Source of the DNA: Zygnema cylindricum
Lineage: Eukaryota > Streptophyta > Zygnematophyceae > Zygnematales > Zygnemataceae
Direction of reading: 5' to 3'
Length of the DNA: 64,000 nucleotides
NCBI GenBank assembly: GCA_037447655.1
Contig: JBBHKE010002393.1
Coordinates: forward strand, 1-64,000
The position numbers were made by a program, and so were the translations under genes. Below are positions 1 through 11,614 of this stretch, one piece after another (position 1 is the stretch's first letter; each line of letters starts with the position of its first letter). The notes below the pieces were generated by a model that made no database searches, had not been told where the DNA came from, and saw nothing but the letters and a program-made list of their open reading frames with translations.

Positions 1-496
1 TAAATGACTGAGGTAATTCGACTTTGAAGCAAGGTTTTCATTAAATATGAAACTCAACTTTTCTTCATTCAGGCTCAATTCCTGTAGAAAGAATGTCCTT
101 CTTGCCATCGCTAAAAAAATCGCAAAAAGTCATTTTCGGCTTAGTTCCGGGACACAATTCTGGATACCACCAGGTTTTGTTGTTTTAACTAGGATAATTT
201 TGAAGCTTTAGGTAAAAAGTACAGGTATTTGAATATTTTTTGCTTCGCATGTACTCTTTGCAATTCATCAATCAATTTGTCTCCTCATGTTACCTCTCTC
301 AAAAGTAAAGTCTCTTTCTTTGGATTTCATTCTAGTGTAATCTTTTTTTTTCGCCCATTTTTCTTTAGTCATTATGTTGCAATCAAACAGAAGATTTTAT
401 GGTACTCTTGTTGTAATCATGTTTGCCGTCCTTATGTTTTTTGTTTCTTTGAAGACAGTGATGTGGTTAGAATTTTTTTAGTAGGGTCCACAAGAC
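1..496. other. No gene recognised
   Basis: This AT-rich stretch has no reading frame that resembles a known family and no clear repeat. It ends where the 3' end of a minus-strand LINE copy begins. Confidence 0.5.
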
Positions 497-1400
497 TTTA
501 TTAAAAAGTCTCGGTGGTAAACCATTTGAGCCCACGTGAACGAAAAAGGTGGCAATGCCAAAATTGAAAAACTAAATGCGGAAGGAAGCAAGCAAAAAGG
601 AAAAGCAAGACTAAAGAAATCAACACACAGAAAATTGGCATGTAAAACAAATATACCAAAGAGGGGTCAACCACTGAAGGAAAGATACAACAGTATGATC
701 AACCAACATCACCTAACCAAACTTCTATACAACTAAAGATCTAAGAAAAGGAAAGCCCGGGTGAGCACATGGAGGAAGTTCCGAAACCCGTCCCCAGTCC
801 ATAACCGCAATAGACGGTCGAAGGAGGACAGAAGCAGTGCCACCGGCAATATGGGAAAACAGTTGAAAGGACATATCACAACCGCGGGCACCTGATTCAA
901 AGGGCAACATGTCACGATGGAGCCTTGCTGAAAGGTGAGGGGAAGTGGTAATGGCCTTAATGAAAGCATCCTGATCCAAGCTAAATCAATCCGACGGCTG
1001 AAAGGTTTGGATGGAGGGAGATAAAGGGGTATGTACTGGTGGATGAAGAGCTCGGAGAACCTTGACTGTCATAGGAGACCGAGGAGCAGGGGTAAATGGT
1101 TGGAGGACTCGAACCGCTCGAGAAAGCTCACAAACACGTCCCAAGTAAACAGCTCGTCGATAGAAGAATGGGACATCCCAAGTCTTAGATGTACCAGGCG
1201 GTGTGAAGGAAGCAATAGCAACACAATCCTCATGCTCGGCATGAAGGGGCCCTCCAATCACCTCTAACGAAATGTCGAGAGCGAGCCATAGTCTCTCAAG
1301 CCCTACTACCACCTCCACGACCTGGTAGGACTAGGACCGAATTGAAAACATGAGAAGGATGTTGCCAAGGACCAATGTCTGTTGGAATAGAAAAAATGTC
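497..1400 (-). pseudogene. Internally deleted LINE copy
   Basis: Read on the minus strand, 1318 to 986 encodes a peptide that matches, residue by residue with gaps, the region at 5336-5664 of the plus-strand LINE (shared segments such as YLGRVCELSRAV versus HLGRVRELSQAV). The frame ending near 725 begins MDQDAFIKAITTSPHLS, against MDRDSLIKALTASPHLS at 5674. After the shared SGARG and LAGT-like segment it jumps directly to the LINE C-terminus (ending VSELPPCAHPGF versus VPELPPRAPPGF). The whole RT core is therefore missing while both ends remain. The 3' terminus reads TTTTTAATAAAG on the minus strand, like the other LINE ends here. The 5' boundary near 1400 is approximate. The copy cannot encode a working reverse transcriptase. 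Confidence 0.8.
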
Positions 1401-2731
1401 GGACAAAGGGCAGTAGAGGGCTTCCTGTACCATTATCCGCACAGCCATAAGGAGAGGTATTTCTAGTGTTAATAGCGATTAACTACAGTAATCGTAAAAA
1501 AAGTGGTTTTGTACAATTGTATGAACATTGGCAATAAACGTTAGCTAGACCAATGCTTTCATAATTATCCTACAAGCTTGAACAGGTCATTGTAGTGTAT
1601 ACTTTGCAGGCTTGTATGCTGAGTCGCTCTATACATTGTAGTAACAATGTATTGACTTATAATGTATTCCGAATCCAAACAAATTAACTCTGTGAGGCTA
1701 TCTACAAATGTTTTAATGTTTTTATAATACATGTCAACATATCTTTTACCGAAGGGTATGAAGGTATTACAAAATTGCGTAAGCAACTTGAACCAAGAAC
1801 TATGTTATTGGATGGAGCAGAAACCATCCATCAATTGCACTCCATGATCATGCATAAGAAGTCGTTATCGCCATAGTGCAATGGTTTACCGTCGTCCTTC
1901 TTTATAAAGTTTTACAGTTTTTTAATCATTTATCGTAAGCATTTACTGTCAAACTCGGCCAGGACTGGAGGTTGGGTTAGATTGAATAGTTCCACATTTC
2001 AAAATCTCCAATATACAATGTTGTGCGCTGACATGCTTCCACTATTAATAATAAGCCTTACGATGGTAAAGGATCTGTGCCACTAGTAGAGCACCGTGCC
2101 ATTCTCATGAAGAGCGTCTTTTCCTACAATAGCGTTCAATGTTCTTTAGACTTCTATTGTTCTCAGTTGAAAAGATAAGGGATGGCTTTTTTAGGCTACT
2201 AATGGGTCATCATGCTTGGACCTTGTCGCAACTCCAGTAAACAAGTTAAAAGAGACAACGAGATAATAGAGACAGGTGGGAGAGAAGGAGAGGAAGCAGA
2301 GGGTAATTATATTCCTTCCAAGTTTGTCTGATGTTTGCTTTCACCTTGAAATTATTATCCCACTTTCATATCCAGAATGGTCTCCCATCACATTTTTTTT
2401 TTTGTTTAAGGATTACATTCTTAATATACAAGATCAAGTCAAAATCACGAGTGGACATAACAACTTTGCACGACGTTTGTACCAACGCCTCGTGAAACCT
2501 ACAGATAAATTTCAGCCCAACCTAAAAACAAATTGTTTTAAATTTCTATTTCATTAAAACGGTAATAACTCACATGTAGTCGGAACTCGTAAACTAATCC
2601 CTAGCAATAAAATGTACACTACGTGACCGAGACTAACATTAACTGGCGTGCAACAAATAAGCTCCTACAACTAGCGATGCAAATAACTTTCATAAATTAT
2701 GTGTTGATAAAACCTTATATTTTAAAACAAC
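1401..2731. other. No gene recognised
   Basis: No family could be assigned. A 73-residue minus-strand frame at 1565-1786 has no recognisable motif. The stretch lies downstream of the BTB gene and may include its 3' untranslated region. Confidence 0.4.
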
Positions 2732-4063
2732 CTAATGTTCCTTCGAGTTCGAGAACTTTCTCATCCATGTTTGGAACGGTTGTGCTGTACTTCCCCAAAA
2801 TCGTTGAAAAGTTTGAATCCGTACTCCTAATCGAGCATGTTCTCCTGGTCTTCCACTTTCCTTGACTCGAATGTCTTCCACCATTGTTTGAAATAGAGCT
2901 CGCTGGTCATCAACCGTAAGGGAGGTTATAATTATTGCAGCCTTTCTAGCCTGACTATCGTCAAAAAATCGACAATCCTTACAATATTGTCTCCATAAAG
3001 TTTCCAAACAGGATCTCCTGAAAGATGAAGTAGTGGTACAAAGACCAGCCACAACAATGTCGATGATAATTTGATTGATTGCAGAGATAGAATATAGAGC
3101 TCCAGGGCATTCACAATTACCGGAAGCTGTGTGAGAACAAAATCGTTGCATCGACCAATCGAGTTGAAGCCCATCCATATGGCCAGGAAATGTTTTGAAA
3201 GCCAGAGAAAGGAATTTTAAATTCCATTCAAGAGACTCTAAACATTGGACAATGAGAGGATTGCAAAGGTTGTAAGAGTTCCCTAATGGTGCGATTTCAA
3301 CAAGTTTCGCTTGACAATCAAGAATTCCTTTGTAAAAGGTTTCTCGTATTTTCGACGGTCCGATAAATGAAAGAGAGTTCCCTAGGAGAATGTCTTGTGC
3401 GAGTTGACGCAAAGCTGGATTATTTGAAGTCAAGGAATCGGCAAAAAGAGATTCCACTAATGTATCGATGAACGATGTCCTTTTTTCAAGGTTCAAAAAC
3501 TGAGAATTATCAATCTGAAGAGATTCCAAAATAGATAAAACTTTTGCGGCCTCGATTTCATTTCCCCACGGTACATTTCCGAGATAAGTCAAACAAGACT
3601 GAATTCCTTCCTCGTATAAAAGCTCAGCAGATATTTTCAAAATGTTGATAGCAACCTTAACACTGCAAATATAATCGTTTGAAGTACCTTCCCCTTTTAT
3701 TAGAGAGAACACTCTCTTATACATTTCTGGACCACCATTCTGATCCATAGCTGAAATGATTACACTTGGAGGATCACCATTCTCCCAATCTTTGCAAGCT
3801 ATTTTTTCAAAAGAATCAGCTTTATTATTTTTATTATTCCAGCGTTTGGAAACTCTGGCCTCAATAAATGAACATTTGAAAATCAAGTATTTACTAATAA
3901 GAAATTCAGTTATTAGTTCTCCGTTACTTTCTGTTAGTAAAATAACTTTCACATTTTCCTGGAGCTCATTTGAACAGTCTATGAACTGATTTGAAACAAT
4001 TTCTGTCACAGTTTCCCTCAGTAGAGGAATCCTTCGACCTTTAGATTGTAACTTTTCAACCAT
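2732..4063 (-). CDS. BTB/POZ domain-containing protein (At3g05675/At5g60050-like)
   Basis: A single uninterrupted frame of 443 residues with no introns. Residues about 35-80 look like the core of a BTB fold (VKVILLTESNGELITEFLIS followed by F-x-A-R-V-S-K-RW). The middle has the family block ending YLGNVPWGNEIEAAKVLSIL, which corresponds to the 'YLEAVPWxxxEExKVxSLL' stretch of plant BTB proteins such as At3g05675. The C-terminus (LFQTMVEDIRVKESGRPGEH, then FQRFWGSTAQPFQTWM) is also family-typical. Members are generally regarded as substrate adaptors for CUL3 ubiquitin ligases, though this subfamily is little studied. The start at 4063 is the first ATG of the frame. No lesions are seen, so the gene is probably functional. 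The family call comes from remembered similarity, not a database search. Confidence 0.82.
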   Translation of the reverse strand: MVEKLQSKGRRIPLLRETVTEIVSNQFIDCSNELQENVKVILLTESNGELITEFLISKYLIFKCSFIEARVSKRWNNKNNKADSFEKIACKDWENGDPPSVIISAMDQNGGPEMYKRVFSLIKGEGTSNDYICSVKVAINILKISAELLYEEGIQSCLTYLGNVPWGNEIEAAKVLSILESLQIDNSQFLNLEKRTSFIDTLVESLFADSLTSNNPALRQLAQDILLGNSLSFIGPSKIRETFYKGILDCQAKLVEIAPLGNSYNLCNPLIVQCLESLEWNLKFLSLAFKTFPGHMDGLQLDWSMQRFCSHTASGNCECPGALYSISAINQIIIDIVVAGLCTTTSSFRRSCLETLWRQYCKDCRFFDDSQARKAAIIITSLTVDDQRALFQTMVEDIRVKESGRPGEHARLGVRIQTFQRFWGSTAQPFQTWMRKFSNSKEH

Positions 4064-4589
4064 CTTATATGCTATTTTTCAATTAAAAATTCTCGACAAA
4101 TATAAAAATAAATCTCAAAAGAAGATCACGTATTGATGCTTAATTCAACTCTTACATAAGACAAAAGGAAAATCGATCAAAATAAGATCAAAATCAAAAC
4201 AAAAATGAACAAGGAATGTTTGCTAAGAACTTCAAATATGAGAAAAAAAACAGCTTATATGAAGCTATTTTATATCAAGTTTAATCTCTGGTCTACCATT
4301 GAAATCCCTTTCCACCATAGAAAACCCTAACATTGACTGAATACATGGCATCATAGCCATCATATTTTTATTTCCTTATTCGTACTTTTGTACGGCAGCA
4401 GATGTAACTTCCTGGCAGCAGATATAACTTCTTGGCAGCGGTTGAAGGACGTTACCTCCCTGCTGATGGAACCGCTAACCTATATATAGTCAACCGATAC
4501 GATACAGGATTTTGGCGGAAAGCCGGAAACCTAGTATTGTACGCGTATAATACGAGGAAACCAGTTATATAGTATACCTTGTATCGCTA
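4064..4589. other. Upstream region of the BTB gene
   Basis: AT-rich 5' flank of the minus-strand BTB gene. It should hold that gene's promoter and 5' untranslated region, but no element can be assigned with confidence. A short direct repeat (GGCAGCAGATGTAACTTC, then GGCAGCAGATATAACTTC) lies near 4393-4435. Confidence 0.4.
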
Positions 4590-4786
4590 CACCGCCAATC
4601 GCTATTAGAGTCAAGGATTAAATAGCGTCAAAAAACAATTAGCGTTATTGATTCTAATTTAGTACCTGAGACGTGGCATATTATGGTCCACGTACTTAAA
4701 TAGCGTTATTAATTGTATTTCAGGTTTTTTTTTTTTTAAAAAGGGCACCGAATTGGCGTTATATACTCTAATAGCGATTGACGGTG
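4590..4786. mobile_element. TA-flanked foldback MITE, family 2 (copy b)
   Basis: Inverted ends CACCGCCAATCGCTATTAG and its complement (CTAATAGCGATTGACGGTG) are flanked on both sides by TA (4588-4589 and 4787-4788). No coding capacity. The TA duplication suggests a Tc1/mariner (Stowaway-like) origin. A second copy lies at 19842-20055. Confidence 0.75.
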
Positions 4787-5160
4787 TAGCATATTAGACT
4801 ATTAGTCTATTACTGCTGATAGTGTTGGGTATCGAGGACCATTTGCCGATATTCTATATATATCGAATTTCAGGTACCCGATAATCGATATATCGCTTCG
4901 ATATATCGAAAGCGATGTATCGCCGATATATCATATCGTCAATATATCGAGGTTTTTTAAACCAAAAAAATTATAACTATTTTTGCTACCGCTGCTAAAA
5001 CTAATGCAGCTGCACAGCTGGTAGTAAATATCCATAAGCATTTCAGTGTCATTATCCTCTTCACCTCCCATGCTACCTCCCATCCCTTGGGAATCCATGG
5101 AGAAAAATAAAAGTGTAACCTTTCTATAATATTAGTCGCTGGAAATGGATAAGCCGTAAT

Positions 5161-5277
5161 GGCTACCAATCTACAGATTGGTAGATGCCTGCAAACATGC
5201 CTTCAAATTGGTAGGTATTCCTGCCTGAAAGCATGAAAAGAACAGTGCAATTTTTATTTTCAGATTATACTTTGACT
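5161..5277. repeat. Left direct repeat flanking the LINE
   Basis: Starts GGCTACCAATCT and ends ATACTTTGACT, matching 8409-8501 with a short indel in the early part and a few substitutions. Placed exactly at both ends of the LINE, it looks like an unusually long target site duplication. Confidence 0.65.
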
Positions 5278-8200
5278 TCACTCGTGTGGCACCTCCTTTT
5301 CATGTTCTCACTTTGGGTTCTAGTTTTACCTGGTCGTGGCGGTGGTAGCAGGGCTCGAGAAACTATGGCTCGATGTCGACGATTCCTTCGAGGCGATTGG
5401 CGAGCCCTTCATGTCGAGCACGAGGATCGAGTTGCGAGTGTTTCTTTCATGCCACGTCGTACATCTCGAACTTCAGATGTGCCATCCTCCTATCGTCGTG
5501 CAATACATTTGGGCCGAGTTCGTGAGCTCTCTCAAGCTGTTCAGGCCCTCCAGCCTTCTAATCCTGCTCCTCCGTCTGCTGCGACTGTTGAGATTCTTCG
5601 AGCACTTCATCCCCCGGCTCCTTCCCCTCAGCCCCCCAATATTCACACCTACGAGTCGACATAGTGTTTTCTCTTGGATCGAGACTCTTTAATAAAAGCC
5701 CTTACGGCTTCTCCACATCTTTCAGCAGGGGGTCCTTCGGGCACGGTTTATGAGTTATTTCGTAACCTTTTGCCTCCGGAATCTGGTGCTCGGGGCTTAG
5801 ATATATTTTTTCGAGTATGTTCCCTTATTCTGGCTGGCACTGTCCCCTCTTGTATTTGCGATCTCCTCACGGCCTCTCGCCTCGTGGCTGTCACCAAACC
5901 CAATGGGGGAATCCGACCTGTTGCAGTGGGCAAGGTATTGTACCGATTGATGGCCCGTGCAATCTGGATCCAGCTCCAGCCCGCTTTCCAAGATTATTTC
6001 TCCCCTTATCAGTTCGGACTGGCAACCAAGGGGGGCTGTGAGGCAGTGGTCCATGGGATCCGGGCTTTGCTAGATGCCCATCCGAATTGGTTAGTCCTCC
6101 AGGTGGATATTTCTAATGCCTTTAATACAGTGGATCGGAAAACCATATTTTCAGAGCTTATGGCCGCACCTTCCTTGATTGCCCAGATATTTCCTTTTGT
6201 GAGAGCCTTTTATTCTTTGAGCACTAGCCTCTCTTTCTCCACGGATGATAGTTTGGTCCCACTTTCCTCCACGACTGGCACCCGTCAGGGCGATCCTCTT
6301 GGGGGCCCTTTGTTTGCTCTAGCCCATTACCGCGCCCTCTGAGCTTCAGCATCTGCTTACCCTTCTTGCCTCTTCCCTTCTGTTGCGATTGACACACACA
6401 TTATTCGTCCTTCGGACCAAGTTATACCGGCCTATAATTATTTTAAGGCTCGCTTGGCCGAACTCAATCTTTCGGTCCACCCATCTAAGTGTGTTGTTTG
6501 GTCCAAATGTCATATTCCTCTTTCTTTCACTCCCCCTTCTATTTTTCAGATTCCTCCTCCTACCGAAGGCATTCCGGTGTTGGGTTGCCCGCTTGGTTTT
6601 GATCCCTGCGTCACGAAATTCCTCGATTCCGCTCTTCAGACAGATTTGTCCCACGTGGACGACCTTCCTCACCTTTCTGATCCCCAGGTGGCCTTTGCTC
6701 TTTTGACACGCTGTTTCCCGGCCCGGCCCTCCTACCTTACTCGCACTTCCCCTCCCACCCCATCCTTTATGTCCTCACTTTCCGCATTCGATCATCGTCT
6801 TATGGATGTCCTCCACACTTTGTTAGGCCATGGAGCTTTTGATCGCGATTCTGGGCCCGGGGCACGCATCCAAGCCTCTCTTCCAATCTCGGTCGGCGGT
6901 TTGGGTTTACTCTTGACGGCGCGTGTTGCTCCTGCCCCCTATTTGGGAAGTTAGTGCCTTGTTGCTTCCACTATTGTCTCTCGTTTTGTGGGTGGGGACA
7001 CTCTTATTCTTGCGGTCGTGGTTCCCTGTGTTTCAAATGGTGAGCCCACCTTCCAACGGTCCCTTTTGGATGCATCACGTTCTCTTCATCCGTCTGCTAT
7101 CGAGAACATGCCGATGTTTTCCACTCTTGTTACGACATTAGTTGCGCGAGTTCAAGAATCCATTTCTGATCGGGTTGTCGTTGCAATTAAATCCCAGCTT
7201 CTCGAGGCGCTTCCTTCGAATTCTTCGTGTCCACGCTTCCTGTCTTGTGGCGGACCTGGCTCTGGAGCTTGGCTCTTGGCTGTCCCTATCTTATCCACTC
7301 TTCGTTTCACCCCGGCTCAGTTCACGACGACCCTTAGGTTCCGGTTTGGCCTTCCTCACCCACCTTTCCTTGGCTCACTTGTTTGCTCTTGTGGCCACGT
7401 TCTCGAGCCCGACGGGGTCCATTTGCTTCGTTGCTCCCACGGGGGCGAGTTAATTCAGGCGCACGACACGATTCGAGACACCATCGCTACTATCGCTTCT
7501 GAGGGGGGATTTTCTGTTCGCCGGGAGGTCTCTCACATTATTCCTTCGCGTCGTACTTGATGGTGCGTGTCGTACATTTGGTGATATTGTTGTGGCAAAC
7601 CCTACCTCAACTACAGTCATCAACCAAGCGGCTCGGCATGTGGGAGTGGACGCCCGTGACGCGGCTAAAAGGAAGGAGCGTGATTATGCCCATCGCGATG
7701 CTATGGATGGCTTCATTTCAATGGCGGTCGAGATATTTGGTTGTTTGGGTGTGGCTTTGGATGAGTTTTTCCGTTCTTGTGGTCGGCGCTTGTTTGAGAG
7801 GCGGGGACCTGGGAGCCCTTCTGTTTCAGTCCTTACTTCTTTTTTTTGTCAACGTTTTTCCGTGGCCCTACAACGCGTGTTGGCTTCTATATTACTTCGA
7901 TCGTCTATTACCGTTATGGATCGACGGCGTGTTCCAGAACTTCCTCCTCGTGCTCCTCCGGGATTCGGAGACCTACGTGGTTGCTTTCGGTAGTTTTTTT
8001 TAGTTATGTTGGGGGTCCTTACGTGTTAGATTTTTCCTTTGATGTTTTGCTTGTTGGGTTTTGCTTTTTTGGATATTTTCGATTTCCTTGCCATCCTTTC
8101 GTATTTTCGTCGGTTTTGCCTTGATTTTCCTTTTTGTTTATTCCCTTCTCATGTGGTTCTTTCAGTTTTATAAATGCTACTTCATTTTGTTCCTATGGAC

Positions 8201-8408
8201 TCAGATGGTTTACCATCGCGCTTTTTAATAAATTCGCCCCACTAAAACTAGCTACTGCTGCTCCAAATTAATAAAAATAATAATAAACTTTCACATTTTG
8301 TACACTTCAAAAAATAATTAATAAAAATAATAATAATAATTCACATTTTGTACACTTCAAAAAATAAACCCTAAAAATAAAAATAAAAATCACATTTTGT
8401 ACACTTTA
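5278..8408 (+). mobile_element. LINE retrotransposon, near full length but dead
   Basis: The element begins shortly after the left direct repeat, encodes a broken RT polyprotein (5336-7993), and ends with a 3' region that includes TTTACCATCGCGC-TTTTTAATAAA near 8205-8232. That is followed by a short AT-rich array in which CACATTTTGTACACTT occurs three times (about 8291-8408). Short 3' ends of the same family occur at 9758-9803 and 23147-23203, and a deleted copy at 497-1400. The long direct repeats and the A/T-rich tail fit target-primed reverse transcription. Confidence 0.75.
5336..7993 (+). pseudogene. LINE reverse transcriptase polyprotein, frameshifted
   Basis: Successive frames 5674-6342, 6454-6954, 6988-7560 and 7592-7993 read in order as one RT protein. 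RT landmarks are NGGIRPVAVGKVLYRLMAR (fingers), QVDISNAFNTVDR (the first catalytic Asp box) and TGTRQGDPLGGPLFALAHY (the RQGDP box). The expected ADD box follows the frameshift as S-V-A-I-D-T-H (about 6378), so one catalytic Asp is Ile. The thumb segment has PVLGCPLG. The C-terminal part has CSCGHVLEPDGVHLLRCSHG, a Cys/His segment, and then ANPTSTTVINQAARHVG, as in RT families known from green algae, bryophytes and other eukaryotes. Upstream, 5336-5692 is probably an N-terminal part of the same protein. At least three frame breaks and the lost Asp make it inactive. Confidence 0.82.
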
Positions 8409-8501
8409 GGCTACCAATCTGCTTGCAGATTGGTAGGTATTCCTGCCTGAAAGCCTGAAACGAACAGTGCAATTTTATTTTTTTCAGATCATACTTTGAC
8501 T
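8409..8501. repeat. Right direct repeat flanking the LINE
   Basis: Matches 5161-5277 (GGCTACCAATCTG through GGTAGGTATTCCTGCCTGAA to ATACTTTGACT). It marks the far side of the LINE insertion. After it the hAT-like host element resumes. Confidence 0.65.
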
Positions 8502-8828
8502 AAATTAGTGTTAACTTTTCGTATGTGAAGTTCTCTACGTACTAAATAAGTAATTATATGATTACAGAATTAGAACTTTGTCGGTTACATTTTACGGCGT
8601 CTACCTTTAAGTCACGGAACGAAAATCACGTCGTATGTGGCGTATCAAACAATTTGTCTTTTTCTCTAAAATAACATATTATATAAAATATTAAATTTAA
8701 AAAATACTATATATCGCGATAATTTATGTTGGTCTCGGTACGATATATCGAGGAGTCTGCTCGATCGATATTAGATATATCGAATATCGAAATTATCGCG
8801 ATATGAATTTACCCGATACCCAACACTA

Positions 8829-9757
8829 AGTTTTACAATTAACACTCAACATGTGGGTATGATAGTCCTACTTTACTCTGGCCCTAGGTGTCAGCAGTCC
8901 ACCTTTAAAGGCCTTGAAATTGGTGGGACTCTATAGTTAAATTTGTCTGTTATAATGGTATATGAATTCTTGCCAGTAGGACATGGTATCACCATGTCAG
9001 CTCTCAGGTTTTTTTTGTGGTTTCATCATAATGATGTTGATGTTTTTTACTTTTCACCGATGTCCGTTGGTGGAACGGACATGACATGTAGCTTGATCCT
9101 GGGTCTACCTAAAAGTGTTTGAGAAAACTTCTCGTAGTTTATTGCGGATTTACTATTATTATAAGGGGAATTTATCTTAGGGTGATGGACGAAGGCAATA
9201 TAAATAAATGCTTATGAATTAAATTAACGACTGACCTGGATTCGAGGCTCTAGTTGGCATACTTCGTTGACATGCTGGCAGTATTATGTACAGGAAATAA
9301 AGGTGAATGGACGCTCTTTTGTTTGGTCATGGATGCATCTATTTTGTTGCTGACAGTCATCCGTCTATTTCTTGGAAAAAACGAGGAAAAACGACGAGAA
9401 AAAAGAAACGAGGAAATATCATTGTTGAGTGACTGGTCCTGCAACATGGCAAAGTTTTCGTGGTTACCAGCCTGTGTTACCGAATCCCAGCAAGAACTGC
9501 TCAATAGGACCGATAAGGTGGTGCTACATAAAATATAATGAATAGAAAAGGCAGATGTCCCGGTGCTTTTCAGGCGAGTAGGTATGCTTAGAGCACATGC
9601 AAAATCATATGAAATTTGCTTACAGGATAGATTATCTAGAGAGTCAAAATCCGAAAGCAGGACTTTCCTCGTCACCAGGGAATTTCCCAGAGTTAGATGC
9701 CACATGCTGTTAGCTCTTGTTTAAGTTCTATCGTTTTGCTGCCCCCCCTTTTTTTTT
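8829..9757. other. No gene recognised
   Basis: A 151-residue minus-strand frame (9250-9705) is low in recognisable motifs and has an overlapping opposite-strand frame. I treat both as chance frames. Confidence 0.4.
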
Positions 9758-9803
9758 GGTTCGTGTGGACTCGGATCGTTTACCATTGCGCTCTTTAATA
9801 AAA
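9758..9803 (+). mobile_element. LINE 3' end, 5'-truncated
   Basis: GTGGACTCGGATCGTTTACC, then ATTGCGCTCTTTAATAAA, matches the 3' terminus of the LINE at 8193-8232. It is a typical truncated insertion. A C-run and T-run precede it. Confidence 0.7.
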
Positions 9804-11146
9804 TAAAAAACTGTTTTAATTCTAAGAGTACAAATGTTGGTTGTCAATAGCCAATTGTGAGTTAAACTCGGAACTAGAATATTGAATGTTCCGGTAGTTG
9901 CTTATTTATTGCTTTTGTGGAAGTCGAAGTTGACGATTTTGTCATCATTGTTGTCGTTGTCTTTGTTTTTATCGTCCTTGTTGTCGATGTCGTCCTGTTG
10001 TTTTTCTTTTTGGTGTTGTTTTTGTTAGAGGCTCATTTCTTACAAATTTTGTTTGTTAAGTTGAATAGATATGATTGTAGCCACCTACCAAAAGCCTTGT
10101 GAGATGCAAAATCATGCACGAATACTTTCAGCGTCGACAACACGTGATGGTCAACTTTGAATGATTTTACGATAATGCGTTTTTGTTAGGTAGGAAAAAT
10201 ATGATTTTAATATTGTTTGCGATACATTTTGTGAACGCATAAATATTGTGGTGTTTAGGAAAATATGTACGAGAAGAACAACTTCACGCCTAACGTTTTA
10301 TGCTTTTTCAACATTTTCTTAGTGAACCTATAAAGAGATATGTACGTAGAAAGGTTCGACATGACCATGTTTACACTCTTGGACACCATTGAGTTTTGGC
10401 GTCTTGTGGACAATTTAAGTGGCCACCTAAATTACATGTGTGGACTAAGAAACTCCATGTGATTGGGCATATTGAAAGACGCCACCAATATAGTAAGTTT
10501 TGGCCATTTTCCATAGAGGAAAACATGCATATGAATGGTTAGACTTAAACGAATGTATGCCTTACTCCCAATGGAGTTTCAACATGCTTTGTTTTGGCTA
10601 CTTAGGAAAGGTCTTTGTCTTAGAATAAAATGTTGAGATTGGACAAATTGATGTGGCAATCATAACGATTGATATTGGTCATTTTTTTTTTTTTATTGGT
10701 AATTTATGTGGTAATCTATTAAAAGATGTAAAGGCGAGTTCATATTTGTCTCAAGTGGGATTTGGGCATTCAATAGACATGTTTACGAGGCAACCGGAAA
10801 GAAAAAAAGAAAAAAACAGACAAACAAAGAGGTTTGTTTACATTAACCCAGTCAATCCAAGAATGGGAAAAAAACCCTTGGAACAACTTCGTGTAATGAA
10901 AGGACAACCTTGTTATGCAAATTTTAAAATAAGAGTATAAAACTAAACATTGGCACCGGTAAAATAATAAAAAAAAATCACCGATTATATCGACATGTCT
11001 TATATATCGTGTCGAAGAATAGAAAAAAAATAGTTATCTTTTGTTTATTATTGACAATATTTTCAAATAGGCAACATCTCTACATCGGAAGGCAAAACGT
11101 TTCAGCGCATCGAATATTTTTCCAAATACGATACGATGAGCAACAG
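9804..11146. other. No gene recognised
   Basis: AT-rich intergenic DNA. The frame at 10653-10940 is Lys/Asn-rich and unlike any known family. Confidence 0.4.
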
Positions 11147-11148
11147 TA

Positions 11149-11360
11149 CACCGTGTATCGCTATTAGTGTTTAGCTTTTTTTCGCCACTACTGACATCTT
11201 TTTCCCGTGCGCATTTGTCAGTTTGACGGTTGCGATTGAAAGATAAGATTCTCACCTTCCGATTGGCGGTTCCGATCGAGAATCCGTTAAGGGTGCACGA
11301 AGAAAAGATATTTTAACTGCAAAAAATACGTCAGCACTAATAGAGTTATAGCGATACACG
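11149..11360. mobile_element. TA-flanked foldback MITE, family 1 (copy A)
   Basis: Ends CACCGTGTATCGCTATTAG and the complement of it (decayed on the right, ATAGCGATACACG), with TA on each side. The inner arms also pair (TCTTTTTCCCGTGCGCA against GTGCACGAAGAAAAGA), and the centre carries GATTGAAAG and GATTGGCGGT. No coding capacity. Confidence 0.75.
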
Positions 11361-11390
11361 TAGTTATTATTCAACTGTAACCCGCAACTA

Positions 11391-11607
11391 CTCCGTGAAT
11401 CGCTATTAGTGTTAATATTTTTTCGCCACTTAAAACATCTTTTCTCCATAAACACTTGTCGGATTTCAGATCCGACGATTTTCGATTGAAAGGTAATATT
11501 CTCAGCTTCCGATTGGCGGTATCAAATTGAAAATCCGACAAGTATGTACGGAGAAAAGATGTTTTAAGTGGCATAAAAATTATAAACTCTAATAGCGATA
11601 CATGGTG
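11391..11607. mobile_element. TA-flanked foldback MITE, family 1 (copy B)
   Basis: Same plan as copy A, with arms ACTTAAAACATCTTTTCTCC and GGAGAAAAGATGTTTTAAGT. TA precedes at 11389-11390 and follows at 11608-11609. Only a few bases separate it from copy C. Confidence 0.78.
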
Positions 11608-11614
11608 TAGAGTA

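Larger units (their letters stand above)
4820..8828. mobile_element. hAT-like element with palindromic TATCG content, split by a LINE
   Basis: The left end TAGTGTTGGGTATCG at 4820 is the exact complement of the right end CGATACCCAACACTA ending at 8828. Both halves are full of GATATATCG-type palindromes (4850-4950 and 8710-8810). Removing the LINE and its flanking repeats leaves about 0.75 kb. The TAGTGTTG terminus resembles hAT ends, but the flanking 8-mers (ACTGCTGA and AGTTTTAC) do not match, so the superfamily is tentative. A similar single end (TAGTGTTGTGTATCG) occurs near 39603. Confidence 0.6.

Noticed and set aside
9250-9705. 151-residue minus-strand frame
   Set aside because: No motif or family resemblance, no splice context, opposite-strand frame of similar quality.
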